Shown here in pieces: positions 25,975 to 35,901 of a DNA stretch of 46,602 nt (position 1 is its first letter; each line of letters starts with the position of its first letter). The notes under the pieces were generated by a model. That model saw only the letters and a program-made list of their open reading frames with translations, had not been told where the DNA came from and ran no database searches. The stretch is from Wenzhouxiangellaceae bacterium (GTDB taxonomy: Bacteria; Pseudomonadota; Gammaproteobacteria; Xanthomonadales; Wenzhouxiangellaceae). The stretch is from contig JAGXKW010000016.1 of the NCBI GenBank assembly GCA_018334995.1, forward strand, positions 6,131 to 52,732, written 5' to 3'. The translations under genes were made by a program, and so were the position numbers.

Positions 25975-26611
25975 GTAAGGCTCCTGAAACGTTTCGGGAT
26001 AAGATGTTACGGGTGCTAGTCCAGCATTGCGTGTGCCGGAAGTCAGGGCATGAGAAGCAGGATGATCATTCTCGCTCGCTCCCGGCGATATCCTTAGCCG
26101 CGGAAAAAAGGGGGGCATGGAAAAAAGGGTCACCCCATTAGCCCATCTCCATCTCTCGTGCCGGCGATGACTGCGTCGGGCAATTGAAAAATTCGCGACC
26201 GCTTGCGGGATTGGTCTCCGACCATTGGTATTTCCGGGATTCAGTGACTCCGGTCGAATTGCGATCTCGCGGGTCCAAGACGGATAGCACAAAGTTCTGC
26301 GACGACCTATTCGCGGCCTTCGGCTCGCTCACTTGGCATCTGTTCCGCCCGGAGATCTGGGTCGTAGTGCCGACCGGCGCTCGGTCGCAAGACGCGGCAG
26401 GCACCGGGCCTGACGATCCCTCGCGACGGAAGGGCGTCGGATGAGGCAGGGTTAGAGTGCGGTGAACCCTGCCACCGCGGGGGTTTGGCAGCATTTTTTT
26501 CGAAACCGATGCAAACCGGCTCGACGCCCAGTAGACAGTATTGGCCAAGGTGGGTATGGTTCGGGACGGACGTTTCAAAGCTTCCGACATTGGAAATCCG
26601 GAGAGCGAGCG
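25975..26611. other. Intergenic region between the small membrane protein and the CmcJ-type gene
   Basis: This 637-base stretch has open frames on both strands (for example plus strand 26184-26444) that I do not recognise and that lack ribosome sites. A hairpin with a T-run sits at 26469-26500. The promoter of the CmcJ-type gene should lie after it. Confidence 0.4.
26469..26500 (+). terminator. Candidate rho-independent terminator
   Basis: CTGCCA (26469-26474) pairs with TGGCAG (26486-26491) around a GC-rich loop that can extend the stem, followed by CA and seven T residues (26494-26500). The orientation suits a plus-strand transcript, but no recognised plus-strand gene lies directly upstream. 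Confidence 0.45.
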
Positions 26612-27439
26612 GTGAATCAGCCTGCACAAGAGTCCTTCAAGGCGAAGCTCAAGTTCCTGGCCGATCTTTCGGCAACACCGGTCTATCTTCCTTCGAAGGG
26701 TGGCGGCGACCGGACCGAGCACCTGGGCAACTATCGTGACCATGAGGTCGATCTTCATGATGCCCGGGCGCAATTGCCGGCGACCGACCTCGACCGCGAA
26801 GGCTTCATGCTGCTGGCCCACGAGAGCGCTGTGACCAATTTCCATGACGATGCGACGCTGCACGCGACCTACCACCCTGAATTGATCGACCTGCTGAAGC
26901 GCGTTACCGGCGCGCATCGCGTCGAGGTCTTCGACGACACGCGGCGGAGCTCTTCTGTCACGAACCAGCGCGCACACGGCGCTCGCGATCCCGCAAACGT
27001 CGTTCACAACGATTACACGCACGACTCAGGGCGGCGACGGTTCGCGGACTTTTTCAGCGATGCGCCGGAGGAACTGCAGCGGCTGAAGTCGCGGCGCTTC
27101 GCGATCCTCAATGTCTGGCGCCCCATCGGCGAGCCGGTCGTTGATCACCCGCTCGTGCTGTGCGATGCGCGCACCGTTCGCGAGGGCGATCTTGTGCCGA
27201 TGGAACGGCGCGGAGCGGATCGGACCGGTGAACTTCAGGTTGCGCTACACGAGCCGGAACAACGCTGGTACTACTACCCGCGCATGCACCGAGACGAAGT
27301 GCTGCTGTTCAAGACCTACGATTCAGCCCTGGATGGCCGCGCGCGTTTCACCCCGCATTCGTCCTGCAAGGATCCGCGCGCGCCAGGCGATGCGCCGCCG
27401 CGCGAAAGCCTGGAGACGCGTTGCCTGGTGTTCTTTTAG
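26612..27439 (+). CDS. CmcJ/NvfI family 2-oxoglutarate-type oxygenase
   Basis: The 275-residue protein shares its layout with the CmcJ/AsaB group of Fe/2OG-like oxidoreductases. Residues 40-60 hold the dioxygenase-entry segment. VFDDTRRSS (107-115) is followed by the metal-type HND at 132-134 (VHNDYT), then RFAILNVWRPIGEPVVDHPLVLCD (162-185), the block RWYYYPRMHRDEVLLFKTYDS (218-238) and FTPHSS with His249. The C-terminus PRESLETRCLVFF is also family-like. Relatives act in cephamycin, gibberellin and fungal secondary metabolism; bacterial substrates are mostly unknown. The start is a GTG at 26612 after GGAGAG; no ATG fits. It opens a same-strand series leading to the solute-binding protein at 31050. 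Confidence 0.85.
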   Translation: MNQPAQESFKAKLKFLADLSATPVYLPSKGGGDRTEHLGNYRDHEVDLHDARAQLPATDLDREGFMLLAHESAVTNFHDDATLHATYHPELIDLLKRVTGAHRVEVFDDTRRSSSVTNQRAHGARDPANVVHNDYTHDSGRRRFADFFSDAPEELQRLKSRRFAILNVWRPIGEPVVDHPLVLCDARTVREGDLVPMERRGADRTGELQVALHEPEQRWYYYPRMHRDEVLLFKTYDSALDGRARFTPHSSCKDPRAPGDAPPRESLETRCLVFF

Positions 27440-27577
27440 GGAACCGCGAATAATTCGGAGCAGAAACCGGCACCGCTGGCCGTCAGGAGATGGTGTGTTT
27501 ATACTTTGCGCAGCCGTCGCCATTCCGGGCCGCCATTCGCAGTGCCCCGGCGCAATTCCCCTAACAGGATTCTCAAA
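27440..27577. other. Short gap before the M20 gene
   Basis: 138 bases with no gene. The M20 ATG at 27578 has no strong Shine-Dalgarno sequence (AGGATTCTCAAA precedes it), which leaves room for a separate promoter here. Confidence 0.3.
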
Positions 27578-29017
27578 ATGAATAGATGGACAACATCCAT
27601 ACTGCTGGCATTGATCAGCCCTATCGCCATGGCTCAGAGCGATGCGGAGCAGCAGCTTAAACAGGACGTGATTGAATCGGTCGATGCACAGGCCGATGCG
27701 CTGACCGATCTGAGCGACCGCATCTGGAGTTTTGCCGAAATCGCCTTCCGGGAGTCCGAGTCGGCGGAGGCGCTGATCGAACACGCGACCGCGCACGGCT
27801 TTTCCATCACGCGCGACGTCGGCGAAATCCCGACGGCGTTCGTCGCCGAGTACGGCAGCGGCAAGCCGGTCGTCGGCATCATGGGCGAGTTCGATGCGCT
27901 TCCCGGCCTGTCGCAGGCTGCGGTCCCCGAACGATCGCCGATCGAGACGGGCGCGCCCGGACACGGCTGCGGCCACAACATCTTCGGGTCGGCGTCTCTC
28001 GGCGCGGCAATCGCCGTCAAGCAGCTGATCGAGGCCGGCGACATCGAGGGCACGATCCGTTTCTACGGCACGCCGGCCGAGGAAAAGTTCTTCGGCAAGC
28101 TCTGGATGATCCGGGCCGGCGCGTTCGACGGCGTCGACGTCATGATGGACTGGCACCCCAGCGATGAAATCGAAGCGTCGGTGCAGAGCTCGCAGGCGCT
28201 GGTAGATTTTCTCGTCGAATTCGACGGCCAGGCCGCACACGCGGCCGCCGATCCGTGGAACGGACGCTCGGCCGGCGACGCGCTGGAGCTTTACGCACAC
28301 GGCATCAATGCCTATCGCGAGCATGTCAAACCGACGGTACGCATCCACTACCACATCATGGATGCCGGCAAGGTCGTCAATGTGGTGCCCGATTACGCCA
28401 AGATCTGGGTGCGTGTGCGTGATCGCAGCCGGGAGGGCATGGCGCCTGTGTACGAGCGTGTACAGGCGATGGCCGAAGGCGCGGCCATCATGGCAGACGT
28501 CGACCACAAGGTGACGCTGATTTCCGGCGTGCACGAAGTACTGCCCAACAGAACGGGCGGTGCGGCGCTGCAGGCCAACCTCGAAGCGCTGGGCGGCATC
28601 GACTACACCCAGGCCGAGCAGCAGTTCGCGATGGACATCCAGACCGCCGCCGGCAAGGAGCCGGTGGGCATGGATGCCGAGGTCAGGCCGCTGCGCGAGA
28701 CCGAGGAAAACCCGAGCGGTGGATCGACCGATGTGGGCGACGTGAGCTACCTCGTTCCGACCATCCGTCTGCGCGCGCCGATTGCCGGCAAGGATGTACC
28801 CTGGCATTCGTGGGCCGTTGTTGCCTCGGGTGGGATGTCGATCGGACACAAGGGCCTCGTTTACGCCTCCAAGGCGCTGGCCATGACCATGGTCGATCTC
28901 TACGAAGATCCGGCACTCGTCGCGGCCATCAGGGACGAATTCGACGAGCGCAAGGGTGACTACGTCTACGAAGGCATCGTTCCGCCGGGGCCGCCACCGC
29001 TGGATTTCGAGCAATAG
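27578..29017 (+). CDS. Secreted M20-family amidohydrolase (AbgB-like)
   Basis: The 479-residue protein has a signal peptide ending near AMAQ-SD (residue 20), which is unusual because AbgB-type enzymes are normally cytoplasmic. Metal ligands of the M20D group are visible: Cys131 and His133 in GHGCGHN, Glu168/169 in PAEEKFFG, His193 in DWHPSD and a late His in VPWHSWAV. The dimerisation lid domain runs from about 205 to 320 (LVDFLVEFDGQAAHAAADPWNGRSA). AbgB cleaves p-aminobenzoyl-glutamate and related M20D enzymes cleave indole-acetyl amino acids, so an N-acyl amino acid is a likely substrate. The next gene, a mini-oxygenase, follows by 87 bases. A decayed copy of the pair lies at 18.6-19.4 kb. 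Confidence 0.9.
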   Translation: MNRWTTSILLALISPIAMAQSDAEQQLKQDVIESVDAQADALTDLSDRIWSFAEIAFRESESAEALIEHATAHGFSITRDVGEIPTAFVAEYGSGKPVVGIMGEFDALPGLSQAAVPERSPIETGAPGHGCGHNIFGSASLGAAIAVKQLIEAGDIEGTIRFYGTPAEEKFFGKLWMIRAGAFDGVDVMMDWHPSDEIEASVQSSQALVDFLVEFDGQAAHAAADPWNGRSAGDALELYAHGINAYREHVKPTVRIHYHIMDAGKVVNVVPDYAKIWVRVRDRSREGMAPVYERVQAMAEGAAIMADVDHKVTLISGVHEVLPNRTGGAALQANLEALGGIDYTQAEQQFAMDIQTAAGKEPVGMDAEVRPLRETEENPSGGSTDVGDVSYLVPTIRLRAPIAGKDVPWHSWAVVASGGMSIGHKGLVYASKALAMTMVDLYEDPALVAAIRDEFDERKGDYVYEGIVPPGPPPLDFEQ

Positions 29018-29104
29018 GCTGCGTTGCGCGCGATGCGACTGCTTTTTACTGCCGGTCGTGTGGCCGAAATTCGGGGACAGCGTTCAGGAGCCGACAAAAT
29101 CGAG

Positions 29105-29407
29105 ATGCCAGGAAAAGTCAAGAACCGGGTTCTCTTCCAGTCCAGACGCTTGAGCATCTACCTGGTCCGCTATCGCGCGGGCCACGCCATCGTGCCCCAC
29201 GTGGACATGGTTTCCGAGGGGCGGCTGTACAAGCTGAACTTCGTGCTGGTCAAGCCTGCCGAGGGCGGTGAATTCAGCTGTGAAAAGAATATCCTCAACC
29301 TGTTCGGACGTATCATCCTGTTCCGACCCGACCTGCATCGGCACAGTGTTTCCAGGATCGAGCGCGGGTGTCGGTGGCTGCTGAGTTTTGCCCTGACTCG
29401 GACCTGA
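29105..29407 (+). CDS. Minimal 2OG-Fe(II) oxygenase-like protein
   Basis: The 100-residue protein consists almost only of a double-stranded beta-helix core. Iron-ligand candidates are His32 and Asp34 (PHVDMV) and His78 or His80 (RPDLHRHSV), with Arg90 (ERGCRW) as the possible 2-oxoglutarate partner. The remaining strands read SIYLVRYRAGHAIV, RLYKLNFVLVKP, GGEFSCEKN and WLLSFAL. The layout is that of short 2OG-Fe(II) oxygenases of unknown substrate. The start was chosen at ATG 29105 because the decayed copy at 19080 is conserved from this codon on; earlier in-frame ATGs at 29024 and 29036 exist but read unlike protein. AGGAG is rather far upstream (13 bases). Confidence 0.75.
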   Translation: MPGKVKNRVLFQSRRLSIYLVRYRAGHAIVPHVDMVSEGRLYKLNFVLVKPAEGGEFSCEKNILNLFGRIILFRPDLHRHSVSRIERGCRWLLSFALTRT

Positions 29408-29622
29408 CATTGCGCAGGAAATGCTCGGCGCGGCGGCGCACCCGGTCGACCTGGGCCTGCAGCTTCTGCCACTCGTGAAGCCGGCCGCCGATCTTGCGCA
29501 TGGGCCGTTCCAGCACCAGTTCGGCCAGCTCCTCAAGGACTGCAAGGTGGGTGTCCGCTCGCTCACTACCAATCCTGCCAGGTGATACGCTAGCGAAAGG
29601 ATGGATTCCAACGGCGGTGACG
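29408..29622. other. Gap between oxygenase and porin genes
   Basis: 215 bases with no recognisable gene; probably the promoter region of the porin and solute-binding protein pair. Confidence 0.35.
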
Positions 29623-31041
29623 ATGACAACAATGAATTTATCCAGTGTCGGCCCGATGAACCGGCGGTCTGCAGCGCTGACAAGCGTGTCCGCGCTGTGC
29701 ATCGTGGCCCTGGCGATGACCCTCGCGTGCGGAAGCGCGGTCGCAGACTCCGAGCAGTCCGATTCAGGACTGTCGAATTCCGACGTCGAACGCCTGCTCC
29801 AGGAAGTCCAGCGCATGCGTGAGCGGCTGGACGAGATGGAGGCACTGCGGGAACGGGTGCACGCATTGGAACAGGAACTGGAGGAGGCGCGGCTCGCCGC
29901 CCAATATGCCCGGGCGGAAGCAGCACCGGAGAAACGGGATGCCGCAGCATCGGTGGACGCGGCCGATGACCAGGCCGCAGCGACGAGCGCCGACGACGAG
30001 GCGGACGGCGTTGCGTTCACGGGCGCAGTGCGCTTTACTGGATTCTGGAGCGATTTCAACGACGCCGTCAAAGATACCCGCGGCGAAAGCGGGCTCGATT
30101 TGTTCCGGGTCGGCGCGGAGGGCTCCATCGACAACGTGGAGGTCTCCGCGGAATATCGCTTCTATCCGTTCATGGATGTCATTCACCACGGCTGGATCGG
30201 CTACGAATTCGAAAACGAAGACCGAGTGCAGACAGGTATCACGCGCGTGCCGTTCGGTCTGCTGCCGTATGCCTCACACAATTTCTGGTTCGGTGTGCCG
30301 TATTACCTCGGGTTCTCCGACGATTACGACCTGGGCGTCAAGTACATGCGCCAGGACGGACCCCTGGACTTGCAGTTCGCCTTCTTCAAGAACTCCGAGC
30401 TCGCCAGCGCGACGGACCTCGGCCGCTATTCGTTCGATGTCGTCTCGGCCGGGGAATCGCGCAACGAGGAAACCAACCAGTTCAACCTGCGCGCGGCGCA
30501 CACGTTCGGCATGGGTACCGGATGCAGCCACGAAGTCGGCGTCTCCGGGCAGTGGGGCGAAATCTACAACTTCGATACCCGGCGCCGCGGCGATCACTGG
30601 GCGGCGGCCGGGCATCTCGATACGCGCTGCGGTCGTTGGAACCTGCAGCTCGAAGCCACGCGATATGAATACAATACCGAACAACCGGCCGCCGTCGGCA
30701 ATGACTCGGTGCGTCTGGGCGGCTTCGAGACGTCGTACGATATCGCCGCCGAAGGCACGTTCGGCGTCGCCAACATTGCCTACAACGTGCCGGTCGACTG
30801 GCCGGCCATCGACCAGCTCATCTGCTACAACGACTACAGCGTGCTGTTCAAGGACCAAAGCGAAAGCCGCAAATCGCAGCTGAACACGACGGGTTGCCTG
30901 GTGGGCAAGGGGCCGATATTCCTGTACCTGGATCTGATCCAGGCGAACAACATGGTGTTCTTCGGCAACGGTTCTCTCGCCGGTGAGGGCGAAAGCGGCT
31001 GGCAGACCCGTTTCAACGTCAATATCGGTTATTACTGGTAA
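29623..31041 (+). CDS. Outer-membrane porin with N-terminal coiled coil
   Basis: The 472-residue protein has a signal peptide (core VSALCIVALAMTLACGSAVA). A coiled-coil segment follows at about 48-90 (SDVERLLQEVQRMRERLDEM, then ALRERVHALEQELEEARL), then an Ala/Asp-rich linker. From about residue 130 come the strands of a porin barrel (VAFTGAVRFTGFWSDF... SAEYRFYPFMDVIHHGWIGYEF). It ends TRFNVNIGYYW, a terminal aromatic as in barrel proteins. The N-terminal coiled coil plus barrel is seen in trimeric porins that contact peptidoglycan. Start choice among ATGs at 29623, 29632 and 29656 is uncertain; all keep the signal peptide. The stop is eight bases before the solute-binding protein start, so both are one transcript. 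Confidence 0.8.
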   Translation: MTTMNLSSVGPMNRRSAALTSVSALCIVALAMTLACGSAVADSEQSDSGLSNSDVERLLQEVQRMRERLDEMEALRERVHALEQELEEARLAAQYARAEAAPEKRDAAASVDAADDQAAATSADDEADGVAFTGAVRFTGFWSDFNDAVKDTRGESGLDLFRVGAEGSIDNVEVSAEYRFYPFMDVIHHGWIGYEFENEDRVQTGITRVPFGLLPYASHNFWFGVPYYLGFSDDYDLGVKYMRQDGPLDLQFAFFKNSELASATDLGRYSFDVVSAGESRNEETNQFNLRAAHTFGMGTGCSHEVGVSGQWGEIYNFDTRRRGDHWAAAGHLDTRCGRWNLQLEATRYEYNTEQPAAVGNDSVRLGGFETSYDIAAEGTFGVANIAYNVPVDWPAIDQLICYNDYSVLFKDQSESRKSQLNTTGCLVGKGPIFLYLDLIQANNMVFFGNGSLAGEGESGWQTRFNVNIGYYW

Positions 31042-31049
31042 GGAGCGCG

Positions 31050-32165
31050 ATGATGGACAGCGAACGTACGCGCAGGATTCGCCGCATGGCCGTCGTGCCG
31101 CTTTGCTTCGTCGGTCTGGCGATGCTGGCGCAGGCCGCAGCCGAACAGCTTACGGTCGTCTCGTGGGGTGGCGTTTACACGCGAAGCCAGATTCTGGGCT
31201 TCGTGCGCGATTTCGAGCAATCCTCCGGCATCGACGTCGAGATGATCGATTATACCGGCGGCATCGAGGAAATCCGCTCCCAGGTGCGCGCCTACAACAT
31301 CAAGTGGAACGTCGTCGACCTCGAGCTCTTCGATGCGATGCGCGCCTGCGACGAGGGTCTGCTGGTCGAGATCGATCCCGCCAGCCTGCCGCCCGCGCCG
31401 GACGGCACTGCCGCGACCGAGGATTTTGTCGATGGTGCGCTGACGCGCTGCGCTGTGGGCAACGTTGCCTTTGCGACCGTCATCGCATACGATCGCGACC
31501 GGCTCGAGCGCGGTCCCGAGACGATCGAGGATTTCTTCGATCTCCGAGGCTTTCCGGGGAAACGCGGCCTCCGGCGCACCCCCATGACCAACCTGGAGTG
31601 GGCGCTGATATCCGACGGCGTCGAATCAGCGCGGGTCTACGATGTACTCGATACCGAGGAAGGCGTGGATCGCGCGTTCGCCGTTCTGGATCGCATCAAG
31701 CCGCAGATCGAGTGGTGGGAACTGGGCGAGGAAGCCGTCCGGCTGCTGGAGACCGATTCGGTGGCGATGACCAGCGCATACAACGGCCGAATCCACAGCG
31801 CGGCTCAGCGCGGCGAGCCGTTCGAGATTCTGTGGGACCACAATGTGCGCTTCTGGGATGTCTGGGGGATCCCGAAGCACACGGAGAATCTCGATGCCGC
31901 GCTTGCGTTCGTGCGCTTCGCGACGTCCACGCGTAGCCTGGCCAACCAGTCGGAGCATATCGCCTACGGGCCGTTGCGCAAGTCATCGCTGCGTCTGCTC
32001 GATTCCGAAACCCGCGAAAATTTGCCGACCGCGGACAAGAACGCGGCATCCGGCTTCGCCACGAATGCCCAGTGGTGGGGCGAACATCTTCCGGAACTCC
32101 AGATACGTTTTGATCGCTGGCTGGAGCGCTCGGTCAATGTGCCGAAGGACTTGCCCGGGCGCTGA
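31050..32165 (+). CDS. ABC transporter solute-binding protein (family 1, polyamine/PotD-like)
   Basis: The 371-residue periplasmic protein has a signal peptide (Arg-rich start, VVPLCFVGLAMLAQAAA). The mature part opens EQLTVVSWGGVYTRSQILGF, the typical start of the spermidine/putrescine-type binding proteins. It continues with GGIEEIRSQVRAYNIKWNVVDLE, CAVGNVAFATVIAYDRD, an FPGKRGLRRTPMTNLEWALISDG lobe segment, and DSVAMTSAYNGRI in the ligand cleft. AAGGAG precedes the ATG. No permease or ATPase gene lies in the window, so it is an orphan component or works with a transporter elsewhere. It is coupled to the porin gene by position. Confidence 0.87.
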   Translation: MMDSERTRRIRRMAVVPLCFVGLAMLAQAAAEQLTVVSWGGVYTRSQILGFVRDFEQSSGIDVEMIDYTGGIEEIRSQVRAYNIKWNVVDLELFDAMRACDEGLLVEIDPASLPPAPDGTAATEDFVDGALTRCAVGNVAFATVIAYDRDRLERGPETIEDFFDLRGFPGKRGLRRTPMTNLEWALISDGVESARVYDVLDTEEGVDRAFAVLDRIKPQIEWWELGEEAVRLLETDSVAMTSAYNGRIHSAAQRGEPFEILWDHNVRFWDVWGIPKHTENLDAALAFVRFATSTRSLANQSEHIAYGPLRKSSLRLLDSETRENLPTADKNAASGFATNAQWWGEHLPELQIRFDRWLERSVNVPKDLPGR

Positions 32166-32208
32166 TCCGGTCAATCCGGATACCAGGATCCCGGCGACTC
32201 GTCCGGAT

Positions 32209-32246
32209 CGAGAGGCGCCCCGGCTCGAGAGGCGCCCCGGCTCGAG
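32209..32246. repeat. 17-bp tandem repeat
   Basis: CGAGAGGCGCCCCGGCT occurs twice in direct tandem (32209-32225 and 32226-32242), followed by a third start CGAG. It lies between the convergent solute-binding protein and argG genes. Its GC-rich inverted parts could form a weak hairpin; no T-run is present. Confidence 0.7.
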
Positions 32247-32287
32247 CTGCCGGCTCCGGCAAGTCACGCGTCGAGACGCCAGCCCGA

Positions 32288-33523
<1,236 letters not shown>

Positions 33524-33693
33524 GATGTTCCGCTCGTTCGGGTCCATTGGGGCGCACCGGCAGGATAAAGCAGGCGCGCCGACAAAAAAGCGCTGCCGTG
33601 GCCCGCTTCGGAAAAGCGTCGGCTCCATGCTTCGGCACGGCTATCCGGTCCTGCTGCTTTCGCTTTGATTGTCAGTACGTTACCCTAGGAAAG

Positions 33694-34731
33694 ATGATCC
33701 ATGAACCGTATCAGTCGACGACTGAAACCCCGAAAATCCCGCCGCTTGATTCCGCATGCGTGGACGTCATCGAAAAAGCCGGTGGAAAACTCGTCCCGCT
33801 CGACCCGATCGGTGCCGAAGTGTACGGCATCGATTTGTCGTCCGGGCGTCCGCCGCCGCCAGAGGTCGTCGCGGCGCTGGAAGACGAAATGGCCCGGCGA
33901 GGATTTCTCGTCTTCAAGAGCGCCAGGCAGGTCTCGCCCGACGACTTTCTGCGCGCCAGCGCCTGGTGGGGCGGGAAGGAGCTGCACAGCACGCACGGTG
34001 TCCACCCGGCGACGCCCGGCGGCAACAAGCATATCTTCCGCCTGTCGAACGATCGCCGTCACGGAATTCCGGGCGTGGGCCCGCAGTGGCACAACGACGG
34101 CAGTTTCAACACGGATACCTTTTCACACGCGGGATACCACATCGTCCGGCCGCCCGAAAAAGGCGGCGGCACGTATTTCGCCCACCAGGGCGCCGCCCAC
34201 GACGCACTCCCGGTGGCGCGGCAGGAATTCTGGGGTCGCCTTTCTTCGGTGAACTCCGCTTCGGGCGTCGTCCACCCGGCCGTGCACGAGCATCCGCGCT
34301 CGGGGCGCAAGAGCATCTGGCTGCATCTAGGCATGACGGGGGCCGTGATCGAAAAGCGGCCGAACGGCGAGGGCTTCCGGCTGTTGAACGCCGAAGAGTT
34401 GAAGCGTCTGTGCCATGAATACAACGATGTTCTCGATGCAGGCCTGGAGAACGGATACGCCATCGCCTACGAGTACCGGGCGCACGACTGCATCTTCATC
34501 GACAACCTGGCCGTGGCGCATCGCGCTGCTCCCGAGGCGCATCTGCCGCCCGAGCAGCAGGGCTTGCGGATCATGCATCGCAGTACCGTTCGCGGGGTCG
34601 AGGAGTTCAGGCCGCTGTATGGATTGCCGCTGCAGCTCGATATCCGTGGGCCCAGCCCGTTCGGAGCGGGCGTCTGGCAGGCCGGTGGAATCGGCTTCCG
34701 GTGGGACGACGGCATTCCCATGCAGAATTGA
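33694..34731 (+). CDS. TauD/TfdA family Fe(II)/2-oxoglutarate dioxygenase
   Basis: The 345-residue protein begins its domain at LDPIGAEVYGIDLSSGRPPPP, the standard TauD opening. It carries the iron-binding HND (His133, Asp135 in QWHNDGSF) and distal His276 (NLAVAHRAAP), with Arg292/Arg296 as 2OG-binding candidates (LRIMHRSTVRG). It is longer than TauD (283), with extra N- and C-terminal segments. Family members oxidise taurine, 2,4-D, sulfate esters or betaine-like amines; nothing here fixes the substrate. GGAAAG precedes the ATG. It is monocistronic, between argG and the LysR gene. Confidence 0.87.
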   Translation: MIHEPYQSTTETPKIPPLDSACVDVIEKAGGKLVPLDPIGAEVYGIDLSSGRPPPPEVVAALEDEMARRGFLVFKSARQVSPDDFLRASAWWGGKELHSTHGVHPATPGGNKHIFRLSNDRRHGIPGVGPQWHNDGSFNTDTFSHAGYHIVRPPEKGGGTYFAHQGAAHDALPVARQEFWGRLSSVNSASGVVHPAVHEHPRSGRKSIWLHLGMTGAVIEKRPNGEGFRLLNAEELKRLCHEYNDVLDAGLENGYAIAYEYRAHDCIFIDNLAVAHRAAPEAHLPPEQQGLRIMHRSTVRGVEEFRPLYGLPLQLDIRGPSPFGAGVWQAGGIGFRWDDGIPMQN

Positions 34732-34827
34732 TTCGGCTTGCTCGGGAAAGACCCACCGGCCATCGGCCAATGGGGCGCCTGCGTCTCGGGCGCTGAAAGT
34801 CGTATCGGCGCGAAGGAGGCCGGAACG

Positions 34828-35799
34828 TTAGCGCGCAACGACGTATCCTTCCGGGCCCCCGGTCCATCGATGCCCGACAGATTCGAGCCGCGCGATCAGC
34901 GTCTCGTCGTGCCGCGGCATTTCCACTTGCAGGTGCTCGCGGAATGCGCGTGCGGCCGGGGTGACGATGCGACCCGGCTTCTGTAGCAGGTGCCAGCAAA
35001 CCGGGGCCGGGAAGTGCGGCACGTCGAGCAGCACGAGCTCGCCGGCGTCGAGTTCGAGCTGAACGGCATGCAGTGAAATCACCGCCAGGCCGTACCCGCC
35101 GCGCACGGCCTGCTTGATCGCTTCGTTGCTGCCCAGTTCCAGTTCGGGATTCAGCTCGGCGCCGAACCGCTGCAGCCATTCCGCCGTCCACAGGCGCGTG
35201 CCCGAACCCTGTTCGCGAACCACGAATCCGGTGTTGGTCACCAGGTCGAATTCAAGCCGCGGCGAGCGCGTCCAGGGATGGTCCGGGGCGGCGATCATCA
35301 CCAGCGGGTTGATGCCGATCCGTTCGCGTTCGAGTTCACCGCGTGCAGGCGGGCGGGTCATCAGGTACCAGTCGTCCAGCCCCTGGTCGAGCCGCTCGAT
35401 CAGCGCCGCGCGCGGCATGATGCGCAGCGTGGCCTCGATGCCGGGGTGCCGGCGGCGAAAGCTTCCGAGAACCTGCGGCATGAAGTATTCGGCGGTCGAG
35501 ACCGCGGCAATGCGCAGCCGCCCGCGCTCGACGCCCTGCCGTGCGGCGAGCTGCTGCTCCAGCCGCTGCAGCGGTTCGCGCACCGCCAGCGCGGCTTCGA
35601 GCATGTCGCGCCCGGCTTCGGTCAGGCGCAACTTGCGTCCGACGATCTCGTAGAGCGGCATGCCGGCGGCTTCGCTCAACTGTTTGAGCTGGATCGAAAG
35701 GGTCGGCGCGGTCAGGTGAAGCTGTTCGGCGGCGCGCGCAATCGAACCCGCTTCTGCCACGGCGCGGAAGATACGGAGCTGGTGCAGGGTCAGGCGCAT
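34828..35799 (-). CDS. LysR family transcriptional regulator
   Basis: The 323-residue protein has the LysR winged helix at 1-60 (TLHQLRIFRAVAEAGSIARA, AEQLHLTAPTLSIQLKQLSE), resembling the CbbR-type subgroup, and the effector domain from about 90 onward (GRLRIAAVSTAEYFMPQVLG, NEAIKQAVRGGYGLAVISLH). It is divergent from the isocitrate dehydrogenase gene. The 102-base AT-rich region between them holds a palindrome, so it probably controls its own gene and icd. The effector is unknown. Confidence 0.92.
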   Translation of the reverse strand: MRLTLHQLRIFRAVAEAGSIARAAEQLHLTAPTLSIQLKQLSEAAGMPLYEIVGRKLRLTEAGRDMLEAALAVREPLQRLEQQLAARQGVERGRLRIAAVSTAEYFMPQVLGSFRRRHPGIEATLRIMPRAALIERLDQGLDDWYLMTRPPARGELERERIGINPLVMIAAPDHPWTRSPRLEFDLVTNTGFVVREQGSGTRLWTAEWLQRFGAELNPELELGSNEAIKQAVRGGYGLAVISLHAVQLELDAGELVLLDVPHFPAPVCWHLLQKPGRIVTPAARAFREHLQVEMPRHDETLIARLESVGHRWTGGPEGYVVAR

Positions 35800-35808
35800 G
35801 CACAGATA

Positions 35809-35824
35809 ATAGATAAAAATCTAT
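35809..35824. promoter_or_regulatory. Candidate LysR operator
   Basis: ATAGATAAAAATCTAT is an inverted repeat (ATAGAT, 4 bases, ATCTAT) of the LysR T-N11-A kind. More ATCTAT half-sites follow at 35823-35828 and 35851-35856. It lies in the strikingly AT-rich divergent intergenic region beside the LysR start. Confidence 0.6.
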
Positions 35825-35901
35825 CTATACATCAATTAAATTTAACTTTTATCTATTTGCAGGCCGGCCTAGACTGCGCCCAATTCACCCCGGGAATCGC
35901 C

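Noticed and set aside
26101..26140. A-runs near GGGTCACCCC as a minus-strand terminator
   Set aside because: The hairpin is too short and no minus-strand gene lies upstream of it.
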